DNA from: Castellaniella sp041677825 | Lineage (GTDB): Bacteria; Pseudomonadota; Gammaproteobacteria; Burkholderiales; Burkholderiaceae_B | DNA: 64,000 nucleotides | Assembly: GCF_041677825.1 (NCBI RefSeq) | Contig: NZ_JBAYPG010000009.1 | Location: 18,849-82,848 of the forward strand | Reading direction: 5' to 3' | Part shown: positions 43,302 through 51,187 of the stretch, piece after piece | Position numbering within the stretch: position 1 is the stretch's first letter | Layout of the letters: every line of letters starts with the position of its first letter | Position numbers and translations under genes: made by a program | The notes under the pieces: model-generated | Told to the model about the DNA's origin: nothing | What the model saw: only the letters and a program-made list of their open reading frames with translations | The model's database searches: none

Positions 43302-44120
43302 ATGGCAGTTTCCTTGATGCGCAGCGCGCTGTTCGTTCCGGCCACACGGCTCGACCGCGTGGCCAAGGCGTGGGCCAGTGGGGCCGATGCCGTCATTGTG
43401 GATCTCGAGGATGCGGTGGCAGCCGATGCCAAGGATGCCGCACGCGAGCAGCTTGCCGCCTACCTGGGCAGTGGCGCGCAAGCGGTCTGGGTGCGCATCA
43501 ATGCCGGAGATACAGAATGGTTCGAGGCTGATCTGGCCGCTTGTCGGGGCCAGGCCGGCCTGGCGGGGCTGGTCCTGCCCAAGGCCGAGGATGATGCGGC
43601 CTTGCGCCAGGCGACGGCTGCGCAGCAGCCCGTGATGGCGCTTGTGGAAACCCCTGCGGGTGTCGATCAGCTCGATGCCATTGCCGCTGTACCGGGTGTC
43701 CAGCGCCTGTGCTTCGGCATTCTGGATTTCATGGAAGCGTTGGGCACCCGGCTGCATACGGCAGCCGCGCAGGCCGTTCTGCAGGCACTGCGCTTCAGGG
43801 TCCTGCTGGCAAGCCGCCGGCATGGGCTGGCCGATCCGCTCGACACGGTGTATCCTGATTTTTCCGATGCTGCGGGCCTGCAGTCCTTTGCCGAAGAGGC
43901 CCGTGACCTGGGCTTTGGCGGCATGCTGTGCATCCATCCGAAGCAGGTGCCGGTGGTGCATGCCGTGCATGCGGTGTCGGCCGCCGAACTGGCCTGGGCG
44001 CGCCGCGTGCTGGCACAGCACGAACAGACCGGTCTGCTGGCTTTCCAGCTCGATGGCCAGATGGTCGACCAGCCCGTCCTGTCGCGTGCCCGCCGCATCC
44101 TGGCCCGGTCGGGCACCTGA
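43302..44120 (+). CDS. HpcH/HpaI aldolase/CitE-like lyase (candidate citramalyl-CoA lyase)
   Basis: A 272-residue CitE-like TIM-barrel protein: RSALFVPATR near the N-terminus, the metal-site region VIVDLEDAV, VWVRINAGD, LPKAEDD and ALVETPAGV, and a C-terminal GFGGMLCIHPKQV. The family cleaves CoA esters such as citramalyl-CoA or malyl-CoA to an acetyl-CoA and a 2-oxoacid. In this cluster it would split citramalyl-CoA to acetyl-CoA and pyruvate. ATG 43302 is preferred over a GTG 9 bp upstream. The gene follows the fumarase by 24 bp. Confidence 0.85.
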   Translation: MAVSLMRSALFVPATRLDRVAKAWASGADAVIVDLEDAVAADAKDAAREQLAAYLGSGAQAVWVRINAGDTEWFEADLAACRGQAGLAGLVLPKAEDDAALRQATAAQQPVMALVETPAGVDQLDAIAAVPGVQRLCFGILDFMEALGTRLHTAAAQAVLQALRFRVLLASRRHGLADPLDTVYPDFSDAAGLQSFAEEARDLGFGGMLCIHPKQVPVVHAVHAVSAAELAWARRVLAQHEQTGLLAFQLDGQMVDQPVLSRARRILARSGT

Positions 44121-44151
44121 AGTCGGCAATTTTGCGCATTCGAGAGGCCAC

Positions 44152-44589
44152 ATGGACCCGTATCTGCAGGCAGCACTCGACGAGGCCCGACAGGGCCTGG
44201 CTGAAGGGGGCATCCCCATCGGCTCCGTATTGGTTCACAAGGGCCGGATCATCGGGCGCGGGCACAATCGCCGCGTACAGAGCGGCAGTGCCATTTTGCA
44301 TGGCGAAATGGATGCGCTCGAAAATGCCGGCCGCCTGCCCGCACAGATCTATCGTGAATCCGTTCTCTATACCACCCTGTCACCTTGTGCGATGTGTACG
44401 GGGGCCATTCTGCTGTATCGCATTCCTCGTGTGATCATTGGCGAAAACCAGAGCTTCATGGGTGAAGAAGCCCTGTTGCGCGCGCGTGGCGTGCAGGTCG
44501 AAGTGCGCCAGGATGCGGCCTGCCATGCACTGATGCAGGGTTTCGTCCGGGCGCAGCCGGCGATCTGGAATGAAGACATCGGCGTCTGA
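44152..44589 (+). CDS. Nucleoside/cytosine deaminase, yeast Fcy1-like
   Basis: A 145-residue zinc deaminase of the cytidine-deaminase fold. The zinc/catalytic motifs are LHGEMDALENAGR (His, Glu) and SPCAMCTGAI (two Cys). The pattern TLSPC-x-MCTGAI, the GEN that follows and the C-terminal W-x-EDIG strongly resemble yeast cytosine deaminase rather than the tRNA adenosine deaminase TadA. It probably deaminates cytosine or a related base. It is the last gene of the rightward group, 31 bp after the lyase, and has no clear link to the dicarboxylate genes. Confidence 0.82.
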   Translation: MDPYLQAALDEARQGLAEGGIPIGSVLVHKGRIIGRGHNRRVQSGSAILHGEMDALENAGRLPAQIYRESVLYTTLSPCAMCTGAILLYRIPRVIIGENQSFMGEEALLRARGVQVEVRQDAACHALMQGFVRAQPAIWNEDIGV

Positions 44590-44645
44590 CCGGGCGCGCG
44601 GCAAACCACGTCCTTCCGGGCCTGGAAGAATGGCGCAGCCGGTGA

Positions 44646-44667
44646 AGCCGGCTTGTGATGGCCGGCT
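44646..44667. terminator. Hairpin between convergent genes
   Basis: AGCCGGC (44646-44652) and GCCGGCT (44661-44667) form a 7-bp stem with an 8-nt loop in the 147-bp gap between the deaminase and the leftward hydrolase gene. It is a candidate terminator for one or both operons; no long T-run follows. The rest of the gap shows nothing clear. Confidence 0.45.
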
Positions 44668-44736
44668 CGTGGCGCTGCAGCCTGATTCGTAGCCGGCCTG
44701 CAGAGCCGCGGCTTCATGCTGCGTCGAGCCAGATCT

Positions 44737-45591
44737 TCACAGTGTGTTGAGCGGGATCTTCAGGTAACGGGTGCCGTTGTCTTCGGCGGGTGGCAACTGG
44801 CCGGCGCGGATGTTCACCTGCAGGGATGGCAGGATCAGACGAGGCGGTGCCAGGGTGGCATCGCGCGCCTCGCGCATGGCGATGAATTCTGCCTCACTGA
44901 CGCCATCGTGCACGTGGATGTTCTGTGCACGCTGTTCGGCCACCGTGCAGGCCCAGAGTGGATCGCGTCCCTCGGGAGGGTAGTCGTGGCAATGCATGAG
45001 CACCGTATTTTCGGGCAGCGCCAGCAGCTTGCGAATCGAACGGTACAGGGACTGCGCACTGCCACCAGGGAAATCCGCACGCGCCGTGCCGACATCCGGC
45101 ATGAACAGTGTGTCGCCGACGAAGACCACGTCATCCACCTGAAAGGCCAGGTCGGCCGGGGTGTGACCCGGCACCCAGAGGATCTTCGCCGACAGGGTGC
45201 CGATATCGATCGTTTCACCTTCTTTCAGCAGCCGGTCGAACTGGCTGCCGTTGGGCAGGAATTCGCGATCGAGGTTGTAGAGTTTCTTGAAGATTTCCTG
45301 AACCTGCAGGATATGCTCACCAATGGCGATCTGGCCACCCAGGCGAGACTTCAGGTAGGCCGCAGCGGACAGGTGATCGGCATGGGCGTGGGTTTCGAGC
45401 AGCCACTGGACAGCCAGCTTCTCTTGGTTCACATAGTCGATGATCTGATCGGCCATGCGTGTGCTGGTGTGGCCGCTGGCCGGATCGTAGTCGAGCACGG
45501 GGTCGATGATGGCTGCATGCAGGCCGTCGTGCAGCACGTAGCTGATGGTGCCGGTGTCGGTGTCGAAGAACGCCTGGATGGTGCGTGGCAT
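44737..45591 (-). CDS. MBL-fold metallo-hydrolase, Blh/persulfide-dioxygenase-like
   Basis: A 284-residue metallo-beta-lactamase-fold protein. Metal motifs: THAHADH, PGHTPADLAF, GDTLFMPDVGTARAD and HCHDYPPEGR. The D-x-G-T-A-R-x-D segment is seen in ETHE1/Blh-type enzymes that oxidise glutathione persulfide. ATG 45591 follows AGGAGTG; a GTG 9 bp upstream is less likely. It diverges from a BigR-like repressor and two YeeE/YedE genes, the usual setting of the bigR-blh sulfide-detoxification module, so a role in sulfide/persulfide oxidation is likely. Confidence 0.86.
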   Translation of the reverse strand: MPRTIQAFFDTDTGTISYVLHDGLHAAIIDPVLDYDPASGHTSTRMADQIIDYVNQEKLAVQWLLETHAHADHLSAAAYLKSRLGGQIAIGEHILQVQEIFKKLYNLDREFLPNGSQFDRLLKEGETIDIGTLSAKILWVPGHTPADLAFQVDDVVFVGDTLFMPDVGTARADFPGGSAQSLYRSIRKLLALPENTVLMHCHDYPPEGRDPLWACTVAEQRAQNIHVHDGVSEAEFIAMREARDATLAPPRLILPSLQVNIRAGQLPPAEDNGTRYLKIPLNTL

Positions 45592-45617
45592 GGGAGTCAC
45601 TCCTGGTGGCAGTCAAT

Positions 45618-45661
45618 CTGTTGATTAATAATATATCATTCAATATAATATCGACAAATAG
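45618..45661. promoter_or_regulatory. AT-rich divergent promoter/operator of the BigR-type module
   Basis: The 61-bp gap between the divergent hydrolase and ArsR-type genes is sharply AT-rich, unlike the rest of the window. It contains an imperfect dyad around ATATATCATTCAATATAAT (about 45631-45649) and several TATAAT-like words on both strands. BigR repressors bind AT-rich boxes over such divergent promoters. The exact operator limits are not certain. Confidence 0.55.
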
Positions 45662-46018
45662 ATGATTATTCAAGGTCTGTCCGGCACCGAAATGTCCGAA
45701 ATACCCACCACCCTTCCAGCGCAGATCATGCGCCATACCGCTGTTGATGTCGTCGAAAAGCTCAAGATTCTGGCCAATCCCGATCGCCTGCTCATCCTGT
45801 GCCATCTGTCCCAGGGTGAATGCTGCGTGAGTGATCTCGAAGAAGCACTCGATATCCGGCAGCCGACCCTGTCGCAGCAACTGGCCGTGCTGCGCCACGA
45901 TGGGGTGGTGCAGACCCGCCGTTCCGGCAAATACATCCACTATCGCGTGGCCGACGCCAATCTGCTTCAGGTGCTGGCATTGCTCTACACCCTGTATTGT
46001 CCAAAGGATGCATCATGA
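45662..46018 (+). CDS. ArsR-family repressor, BigR-like
   Basis: A 118-residue winged-helix ArsR/SmtB protein with the recognition helix in LDIRQPTLSQQLAVLRHDGV and the wing TRRSGKYIHYRV. Cysteines at 54/55 (GECCVSDLE) and 113 (LYTLYCP) match the pair that forms the thiol switch in BigR/SqrR-type persulfide sensors. The start may be ATG 45662 or ATG 45692; neither has a strong ribosome-binding site. It should repress itself, the YeeE/YedE genes and the divergent hydrolase until persulfide accumulates. Confidence 0.85.
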   Translation: MIIQGLSGTEMSEIPTTLPAQIMRHTAVDVVEKLKILANPDRLLILCHLSQGECCVSDLEEALDIRQPTLSQQLAVLRHDGVVQTRRSGKYIHYRVADANLLQVLALLYTLYCPKDAS

Positions 46019-46449
46019 CAATCGACTGGAATGCCTTCACACCCTGGTCCGCGCTGGGGGGCGGGGTTCTCATTGGCCTGGCGGCGGCGGTGTTTCTGCT
46101 CGTGAACGGGCGTATCGCGGGGATCAGCGGCGTCCTGGGGGGGCTGCTGCAGCCGCGCTCCGGAGATATCGGCTGGCGTCTGGCCTTCCTGATCGGCCTG
46201 CTGGTCACGCCACTGCTGTTCATGCTGGTGGGGCAGCCGCAGACGGTACCCATCGCGTCGGGCTACGGCGCCTTGATTCTGGCCGGGCTGCTGGTCGGCC
46301 TGGGAACGCGCCTGGGGTCGGGTTGTACCTCGGGGCACGGGGTATGCGGCATCTCGCGCCTGTCGCCACGGTCGCTGGTTGCCACGGCCCTGTTCATGCT
46401 GGCCGGCTTTGCCACGACCCTCGTTGTTCGTCATCTTCTGGGTATGTAA
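46015..46449 (+). CDS. YeeE/YedE family sulfur-transport protein (half 1)
   Basis: A 144-residue membrane protein with four hydrophobic segments and the Sulf_transp signature GSGCTSGHGVCGISRLSPRS. These half-size proteins pair with a second one and are thought to move thiosulfate or another reduced sulfur species. The ATG at 46015 overlaps the repressor stop (ATGA), so it is translationally coupled to the BigR-like gene. Confidence 0.87.
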   Translation: MTIDWNAFTPWSALGGGVLIGLAAAVFLLVNGRIAGISGVLGGLLQPRSGDIGWRLAFLIGLLVTPLLFMLVGQPQTVPIASGYGALILAGLLVGLGTRLGSGCTSGHGVCGISRLSPRSLVATALFMLAGFATTLVVRHLLGM

Positions 46450-46464
46450 GCAAAGGGTCTTGCC

Positions 46465-46884
46465 ATGTCTCTCTTCACAGCGCTGCTGGCCGGCGTCATC
46501 TTCGGTATCGGCCTCGTCATTTCAGGCATGATCTTCCCTGCCAAGGTCCTTGGTTTTCTGGATCTGGCCGGTCGCTGGGATCCATCGCTGGGTCTGGTCA
46601 TGGTAGGTGCAATCGCCGCCGGTTCCGTGGCCTTTGCCATTGCACGCAAGCGTCCGCGCAGCGCGCTGGGTTTTGAGATCAAGTTGCCTGCCAACCGTCA
46701 GATCGATCGCCGGCTGATCGCCGGCAGCCTGCTGTTTGGCGTGGGTTGGGGCATCGCCGGCCTGTGCCCGGGCCCCGCGCTGGTGGATCTGGGCACGGGG
46801 CAGTTCAAGCCTGTGGTGTTCTTTGTCGCCCTGCTGCTGGGCATGGGCCTGTTCGAGTGGCTGAATCGCAGGTGGGGCGGCTGA
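46465..46884 (+). CDS. YeeE/YedE family sulfur-transport protein (half 2)
   Basis: A 139-residue membrane protein, the second half of the YeeE/YedE pair (DUF6691-like). It has about four hydrophobic segments and the conserved cysteine motif GWGIAGLCPGPAL. It begins 15 bp after the first half. Together with the repressor and the divergent hydrolase it forms a complete sulfide-response unit. Confidence 0.87.
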   Translation: MSLFTALLAGVIFGIGLVISGMIFPAKVLGFLDLAGRWDPSLGLVMVGAIAAGSVAFAIARKRPRSALGFEIKLPANRQIDRRLIAGSLLFGVGWGIAGLCPGPALVDLGTGQFKPVVFFVALLLGMGLFEWLNRRWGG

Positions 46885-46889
46885 CTGTG

Positions 46890-46926
46890 CGCAACAGGCT
46901 GCCTGCATGAACCTGCAGCCGTTGCG
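46890..46926. terminator. Bidirectional hairpin terminator candidate
   Basis: CGCAAC and GGCTGC (46890-46902) pair with GCAGCC and GTTGCG (46915-46926), giving a 12-bp stem with one bulged A and a 12-nt loop. It lies between the convergent sulfur-transport and SDR genes, six bp after the former's stop. Confidence 0.55.
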
Positions 46927-46951
46927 TACAAACCCGGGAACTGGGCTGTCG

Positions 46952-47734
46952 TCAGGTCAGCGCCTGGGTGTGGCCATCGACTGCCAGGGCCTGGCCGGTG
47001 ATGTTGACTGCCGCATCACTGGCCACGAACAGGGCCATGTTTGCAATGTCACGCGCAGTGACCATGCGCCCCAGCGAGGCCAGGTTGGTATAGGTGCTGG
47101 TCATCTGGTCGACCGGTACCCCAAATGTCTCGGCCTTGGCCTTGATCACGGCACGGATGCGGTCGCCATCGACCGCACCGGGCAGGATGGCATTCACCCG
47201 TATGCCCGATTTGCCGAGTTCGATGGCCAGTGTCTTGGTGAAACCCACGACGGCCCATTTCGAGGCGGAATAGGGCGCGCGACCTGCAAAGCCCAGATGG
47301 CCTGCAGCCGACGAGAGGTTGATGATCACGCCCGCTGCCGATGCCTTCAACAGCGGGACCGCCAGACGTACGCACAGGAACTGGCCGGTGATGTTCACCG
47401 CCAGGGTGCGATCCCAGTCCTTCTTGCTCAGGGTCTCGACAAAGCCGGTCGGGCCGGCGATGCCGGCATTGTTGATGAGGACGTCCAGCCCCCCCATCTG
47501 TGCCGTGACCTGGTCGAACAGGCGGGCCACGCTGGCCTCGTCGGCCACATCGGCGACCATGGTCCAGATCCCCGGAATCTCGGCATGCGCCTTCTCGAGC
47601 GCCTTTTCATCGACATCGCAAATGAAGACCTGGGCCCCCGTGGAAGAAAACAGCCGCGCCATTTCGAGACCCAGGCCACTGGCCCCGGCCGTGATCAGAA
47701 CCTTGCGCCCCTGCATGCAGGTTTTATCGAACAT
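46952..47734 (-). CDS. SDR-family oxidoreductase
   Basis: A 260-residue classical SDR with ITAGASGLGLEMAR as cofactor motif, NNAG, the catalytic YSASKW, and the C-terminal VASDAAVNITGQ/VDG. An acidic end of beta-2 (ICDVDE) suggests NAD(H). ATG 47734 is preceded by GGAG. It lies 11 bp after the binding-protein gene on the same strand, so it belongs to the leftward group with BKACE and the 3-hydroxyacyl-CoA dehydrogenase. Its role there is unknown; it may oxidise a hydroxy-acid related to the transported substrate. Confidence 0.85.
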   Translation of the reverse strand: MFDKTCMQGRKVLITAGASGLGLEMARLFSSTGAQVFICDVDEKALEKAHAEIPGIWTMVADVADEASVARLFDQVTAQMGGLDVLINNAGIAGPTGFVETLSKKDWDRTLAVNITGQFLCVRLAVPLLKASAAGVIINLSSAAGHLGFAGRAPYSASKWAVVGFTKTLAIELGKSGIRVNAILPGAVDGDRIRAVIKAKAETFGVPVDQMTSTYTNLASLGRMVTARDIANMALFVASDAAVNITGQALAVDGHTQALT

Positions 47735-47745
47735 CGAAGACTCCA

Positions 47746-48957
47746 TTATTTCTTGACCAGGGCACACGTGGACGCGGATTCGGGGCCGAACACCGATTCG
47801 GCTGAAAGATTGCGCACCGTCTTGTAGTAGTCCCAGGGACCACTGGATTCAGCCGGGGTCTTGACCTGGACCAGCATCATGTCGTGCATCATCAGGCCAT
47901 CTGGCCGGATATAGCCGTTCTTGACGAACATGTCGTTGATCTTGTGGGATTTCAGGTACTGCATGATGGTGTCACTATCGTCGGTGCCCGTGGCCTTGAC
48001 GGCATCGAGGTAGGTGCGGGTCGCCGAGTAATCGCCCGCCTGGACCCACGTGGGGGCCCGGCCGTTCTTTTCGATGAAGCGCTGGGACCACGCTTTTGCT
48101 TCATCGTTCTGGTTCCAGTACCAGGGTGCAGTGAGGTAGAGGCCCTGGGCGGTTTCAAGGCCAAGCGAGTTGATGTCGGTGACGAACATCAGCAGGCCGG
48201 CCAGCTTCATGGTGTCGGTGATGCCGAATTCCTTGGCGGTCTTGATCGAATTGATCGTGTCACCGCCAGCATTGGCCAGCCCCAGGATCTGCGCGCCCGA
48301 CTGCTGGGCCTGCAGCAGATAGGAAGAAAAATCGGAGGTCGACAGGGGCGCCCGCACCTGGCCCAGCACCTGGCCTCCGGCCTCTTTGACCACCCTGGCC
48401 GTGTTTTGCTCGAGCGAATGGCCAAAGGCGTAATCGGCCGTCAGGAAAAACCAGGTCTTGCCGCCTTGTTCGACCACGGCCATGCCAGTGCCGCGCGCCA
48501 TGGCTTCGGTGTTGTAGGCATAATGCACCGTGTAGGGGGTGCATTGTTCATTGGTCAGCTGCGTGGCGCCGGGGCCCACGGCAATGAACGGCTTTTTCTT
48601 TTCGGCGGCCACGGCAGCCATGGCCAGCCCGGTGGCCGAGTTGGTGCCGCCCACCAGCATGTCCATGTTCTGCTGGTCGAACCATTCTCGCGCGCGTGTA
48701 GAGGCGACATCGGCCTTCATCTGGTGGTCGGCCACCAGGAGCTCGATCTTCTTGCCATCGATCTCGCCACCGAAGTCATCGATCGCCATCTGGATGACAT
48801 CGGCCCCGGCCTTGCCGTCGACGTCGGCATAGACACTGGACAAATCGGTGATGAAACCAATGCGGATGACGTCGTCGGAAAAGCCAGCTGCCTGGGCGTG
48901 CCCGGCAAACCCGAGACCCAGGGTCGCCAGGGCAAGGGTGAGAGTGCGAATTTTCAT
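47746..48957 (-). CDS. ABC transporter substrate-binding protein, LivK type (third)
   Basis: A 403-residue HAAT-family binding protein with a signal peptide ending in GHAQAA and a mature start DDVIRIGFITDLSSVYAD. It resembles the protein at 10935 in the DxxSxxY opening and the ADYAFGHSLE segment. No permease or ATPase genes adjoin it, so it must borrow a membrane complex, possibly the LivHMGF system at 13-19 kb, or work with genes elsewhere. Its neighbours suggest a ligand with a beta-hydroxy or beta-keto acid form such as a carnitine-like compound. Confidence 0.87.
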   Translation of the reverse strand: MKIRTLTLALATLGLGFAGHAQAAGFSDDVIRIGFITDLSSVYADVDGKAGADVIQMAIDDFGGEIDGKKIELLVADHQMKADVASTRAREWFDQQNMDMLVGGTNSATGLAMAAVAAEKKKPFIAVGPGATQLTNEQCTPYTVHYAYNTEAMARGTGMAVVEQGGKTWFFLTADYAFGHSLEQNTARVVKEAGGQVLGQVRAPLSTSDFSSYLLQAQQSGAQILGLANAGGDTINSIKTAKEFGITDTMKLAGLLMFVTDINSLGLETAQGLYLTAPWYWNQNDEAKAWSQRFIEKNGRAPTWVQAGDYSATRTYLDAVKATGTDDSDTIMQYLKSHKINDMFVKNGYIRPDGLMMHDMMLVQVKTPAESSGPWDYYKTVRNLSAESVFGPESASTCALVKK

Positions 48958-49067
48958 GAGTTCCTCGTAGGAAAGAACGGCCCGCAGGTCGTGGGTGGTT
49001 GAAACGGTGAGCGTGGTTCGACTGAAATGAAGGTAAGGGGCTGAAGATGGTGGTCGGGTGCCTGGCT

Positions 49068-50000
49068 TCAGAAGGCCACGTTGTCCTTGCCCTTGGTCTG
49101 CAGCATCTGTCGGGCTTCGTCGGGTGTGGCGATCTCGAGCGAGAGTTCTTCGAGAATGCGGCGTATCTTGGCCACCTGTGCGGCATTCGAGGGCGCCAGC
49201 TGGCCTTTGGACAGGTAGAGGCTGTCTTCGAGGCCGACGCGCACGTTGCCCCCCAGAATGGCACTGAGGGTGACAAATGGCATCTGGTGGCGGCCGGCCG
49301 CCAGAACCGACAGGTAGTAATCATTGCCCAGCAGCTTGTCGGCGATGGCCCGCATGTGCAGCAGGTTTTCGTGGTGTGGCCCGATGCCGCCCGAAATGCC
49401 GAAAATGCACTGCAGGAAGAACGGCGGCTTGATCAGGCCACGGTCGGCAAAGTGGGCGACGTTGTACAGGTGGCCGACGTCATAGCACTCGAACTCGAAG
49501 CGTGTGCCCTGGGCGGAGAGTTCGGCGACGCCACGTTCGATCTGTGCAAAGGTGTTGGACAGGATCAGATCCTTGGTCATTTCGAGGTAAGGCTTTTCCC
49601 AGTCGAACTTGAACTGGTCGATCTTGCCCGCGGCGCCCGAAATATTGAAGTTGAACGAGCCCATGTTCATGGAGGCGATCTCGGGCTGGGCCGCCTTGGC
49701 AGGGGCCAGGCGCTCGTCGAGAGTCATGCCCAGGCCGCCGCCGGTGGTGATGTTGATGATGGCGTCAGTCTGGTTTTTGATGATCGGCAGGAACTGCCCG
49801 AACAGCTTGGGATCCTGGCGTGGCTGCCCGGTTTGCGGGTCGCGGGCGTGCAGGTGCACCATGGCGGCCCCGGCTTCGGCGGCTGCCACGGCGTCGCGCG
49901 CGATCTCTTCGGGCGTGATGGGCAGGTAGGGCGACATGGTGGGGGTGTGGATCGAACCGGTGACGGCACAGGTGATGATGACTTTCTTGGCTTGCTTCAT
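49068..50000 (-). CDS. Beta-keto acid cleavage enzyme (BKACE/DUF849)
   Basis: A 310-residue TIM-barrel protein of the BKACE family, with KVIITCAVTGSIHTPTMSP at the start, the zinc-site segment MVHLHARDPQTG, and ITTGGGLGMTLDERL. These enzymes condense a beta-keto acid with acetyl-CoA to give acetoacetate (or a derivative) and a new CoA ester. Paired with a carnitine-dehydrogenase-like enzyme, the likely substrate is 3-dehydrocarnitine or another beta-keto acid. The start overlaps the dehydrogenase stop (ATGA), showing coupling. Confidence 0.88.
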   Translation of the reverse strand: MKQAKKVIITCAVTGSIHTPTMSPYLPITPEEIARDAVAAAEAGAAMVHLHARDPQTGQPRQDPKLFGQFLPIIKNQTDAIINITTGGGLGMTLDERLAPAKAAQPEIASMNMGSFNFNISGAAGKIDQFKFDWEKPYLEMTKDLILSNTFAQIERGVAELSAQGTRFEFECYDVGHLYNVAHFADRGLIKPPFFLQCIFGISGGIGPHHENLLHMRAIADKLLGNDYYLSVLAAGRHQMPFVTLSAILGGNVRVGLEDSLYLSKGQLAPSNAAQVAKIRRILEELSLEIATPDEARQMLQTKGKDNVAF

Positions 50001-50983
50001 TGATGACTCCCGCGTTTGGCTTCGAGGACCCGCAGCAACATGTCGTCGCGTTCTTGGGCCAGTGCCTGTATGTTACGCCCGCGGCTTTCTTCGGTCAGCC
50101 CCCGGATCAGGATCTCGCGGGTGGTTTCATCGAGTGGTGCCTCGCCCAGGTCGTCCCACCAGCTTTTCATGGGGCCCGAGAAATGATCCAGGAAATGCGC
50201 CATGCCGCCCTGGCCGCCGCCCAGGTTGAAGGTCATGTGGGGGCCGAAAATGGCCCAGCGCACACCCGGGCCTTCGGTGATGGCCGTATCGATGTCCTCG
50301 ACCGAGGCCACGCCCTGTGCGGCCAGATACACGGCTTCGCGCCAGATGGCGGCCTGCAGGCGGTTGGCGACGTGCCCGCTGACTTCCTTGTTGATCCGGA
50401 TCGGGCGCTTGCCCACCTGGCGGTAGAACGCCATGGTGCGCTCGATCGTTTCGTTGGACGTGTGCTGGCCGCCGACGACCTCGACCAGCGGGATGAGGTG
50501 TGGCGGATTGAAGGGGTGGCCGATCACGCAGCGCTCGGGGTGCGCGCACTGGCTCTGCAGGCGGCTCATGTGCAGGCCTGACGTGCTCGATGCCAGTATG
50601 GCGTGTGCCGGTGCCGCTGCGTCGAGCTGCCTGTAGAGATCGATCTTGAAGGCCTCGCGTTCGGGGGCGTTTTCCTGGACGAGATCGGCGTCCGCCACGG
50701 CCCGTTCAAGATCGGCCTTGAACCGCAGGGCATGCCAGGGGATTTCGGGCTGTGCAATGCCCAGCGTGACCAGGGCGGGCCAGGCCTGTGTGATGAATGC
50801 CCTGGCGAAGGGCTCGGCATCGGGCCCTGGGTCATGCAGAACGACTTCCAGGCCATGGGCCAGAAACAGTGCCGCCCAACTGGCGCCTATGGTACCGGTG
50901 CCAATGATGCTGGTTCGGGCAATGGGGGGGGAGGACGATTGATTTGAGTTGGGTGAGGATGACAAAAGGGTGGACTCCTGCAA
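49997..50983 (-). CDS. 3-hydroxyacyl-CoA dehydrogenase family protein (carnitine 3-dehydrogenase-like)
   Basis: A 328-residue single-module 3HCDH protein. The Rossmann motif IIGTGTIGASWAALFLAHGL follows a Ser/Asn-rich 20-residue leader, so the true start may be internal. The segments QENAPER, SSTSGL, GHPFNPPHLIPLVEVVGG and VANRLQAAIWREA are typical of L-carnitine 3-dehydrogenases and lambda-crystallin relatives. It would oxidise a beta-hydroxy acid to the beta-keto acid used by the coupled BKACE. The usual thioesterase partner gene of carnitine degradation is not seen here. Confidence 0.83.
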   Translation of the reverse strand: MQESTLLSSSPNSNQSSSPPIARTSIIGTGTIGASWAALFLAHGLEVVLHDPGPDAEPFARAFITQAWPALVTLGIAQPEIPWHALRFKADLERAVADADLVQENAPEREAFKIDLYRQLDAAAPAHAILASSTSGLHMSRLQSQCAHPERCVIGHPFNPPHLIPLVEVVGGQHTSNETIERTMAFYRQVGKRPIRINKEVSGHVANRLQAAIWREAVYLAAQGVASVEDIDTAITEGPGVRWAIFGPHMTFNLGGGQGGMAHFLDHFSGPMKSWWDDLGEAPLDETTREILIRGLTEESRGRNIQALAQERDDMLLRVLEAKRGSHQ

Positions 50984-51117
50984 CGGATGGGCGAGATCCG
51001 TTGCGTTTGGGTCTCGCCCCTGACGACATGACTACGGGCCACCAAGAGCCCGCAGAAAAATTATACGGAGCCTGGGCGACAGCGCGTGTCAGTCAAAACC
51101 CTTATATGCGGAAATTC

Positions 51118-51167
51118 TTGACTCAGATCATACCGGGTTTATACTAGTAGCTATACAAACAACTACT
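51118..51167 (+). promoter_or_regulatory. Promoter of the TrmB-type regulator with short inverted repeat
   Basis: TTGACT (51118-51123) and TATACT (51140-51145) with a 16-bp spacer form a good sigma-70-like promoter. AGTAG (51146-51150) and CTACT (51163-51167) are inverted copies 12 bp apart just after the -10 box, a possible operator for autoregulation. The remainder of the 204-bp gap before the regulator gene shows no gene. Confidence 0.55.
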
Positions 51168-51187
51168 TATGTTTCAGCAGGCCCGCC

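Noticed and set aside
41493..44219. A 908-codon minus-strand frame opposite fumarase and lyase genes
   Set aside because: Codon-position bias and recognisable proteins are on the plus strand; the long frame results from high GC at third positions.
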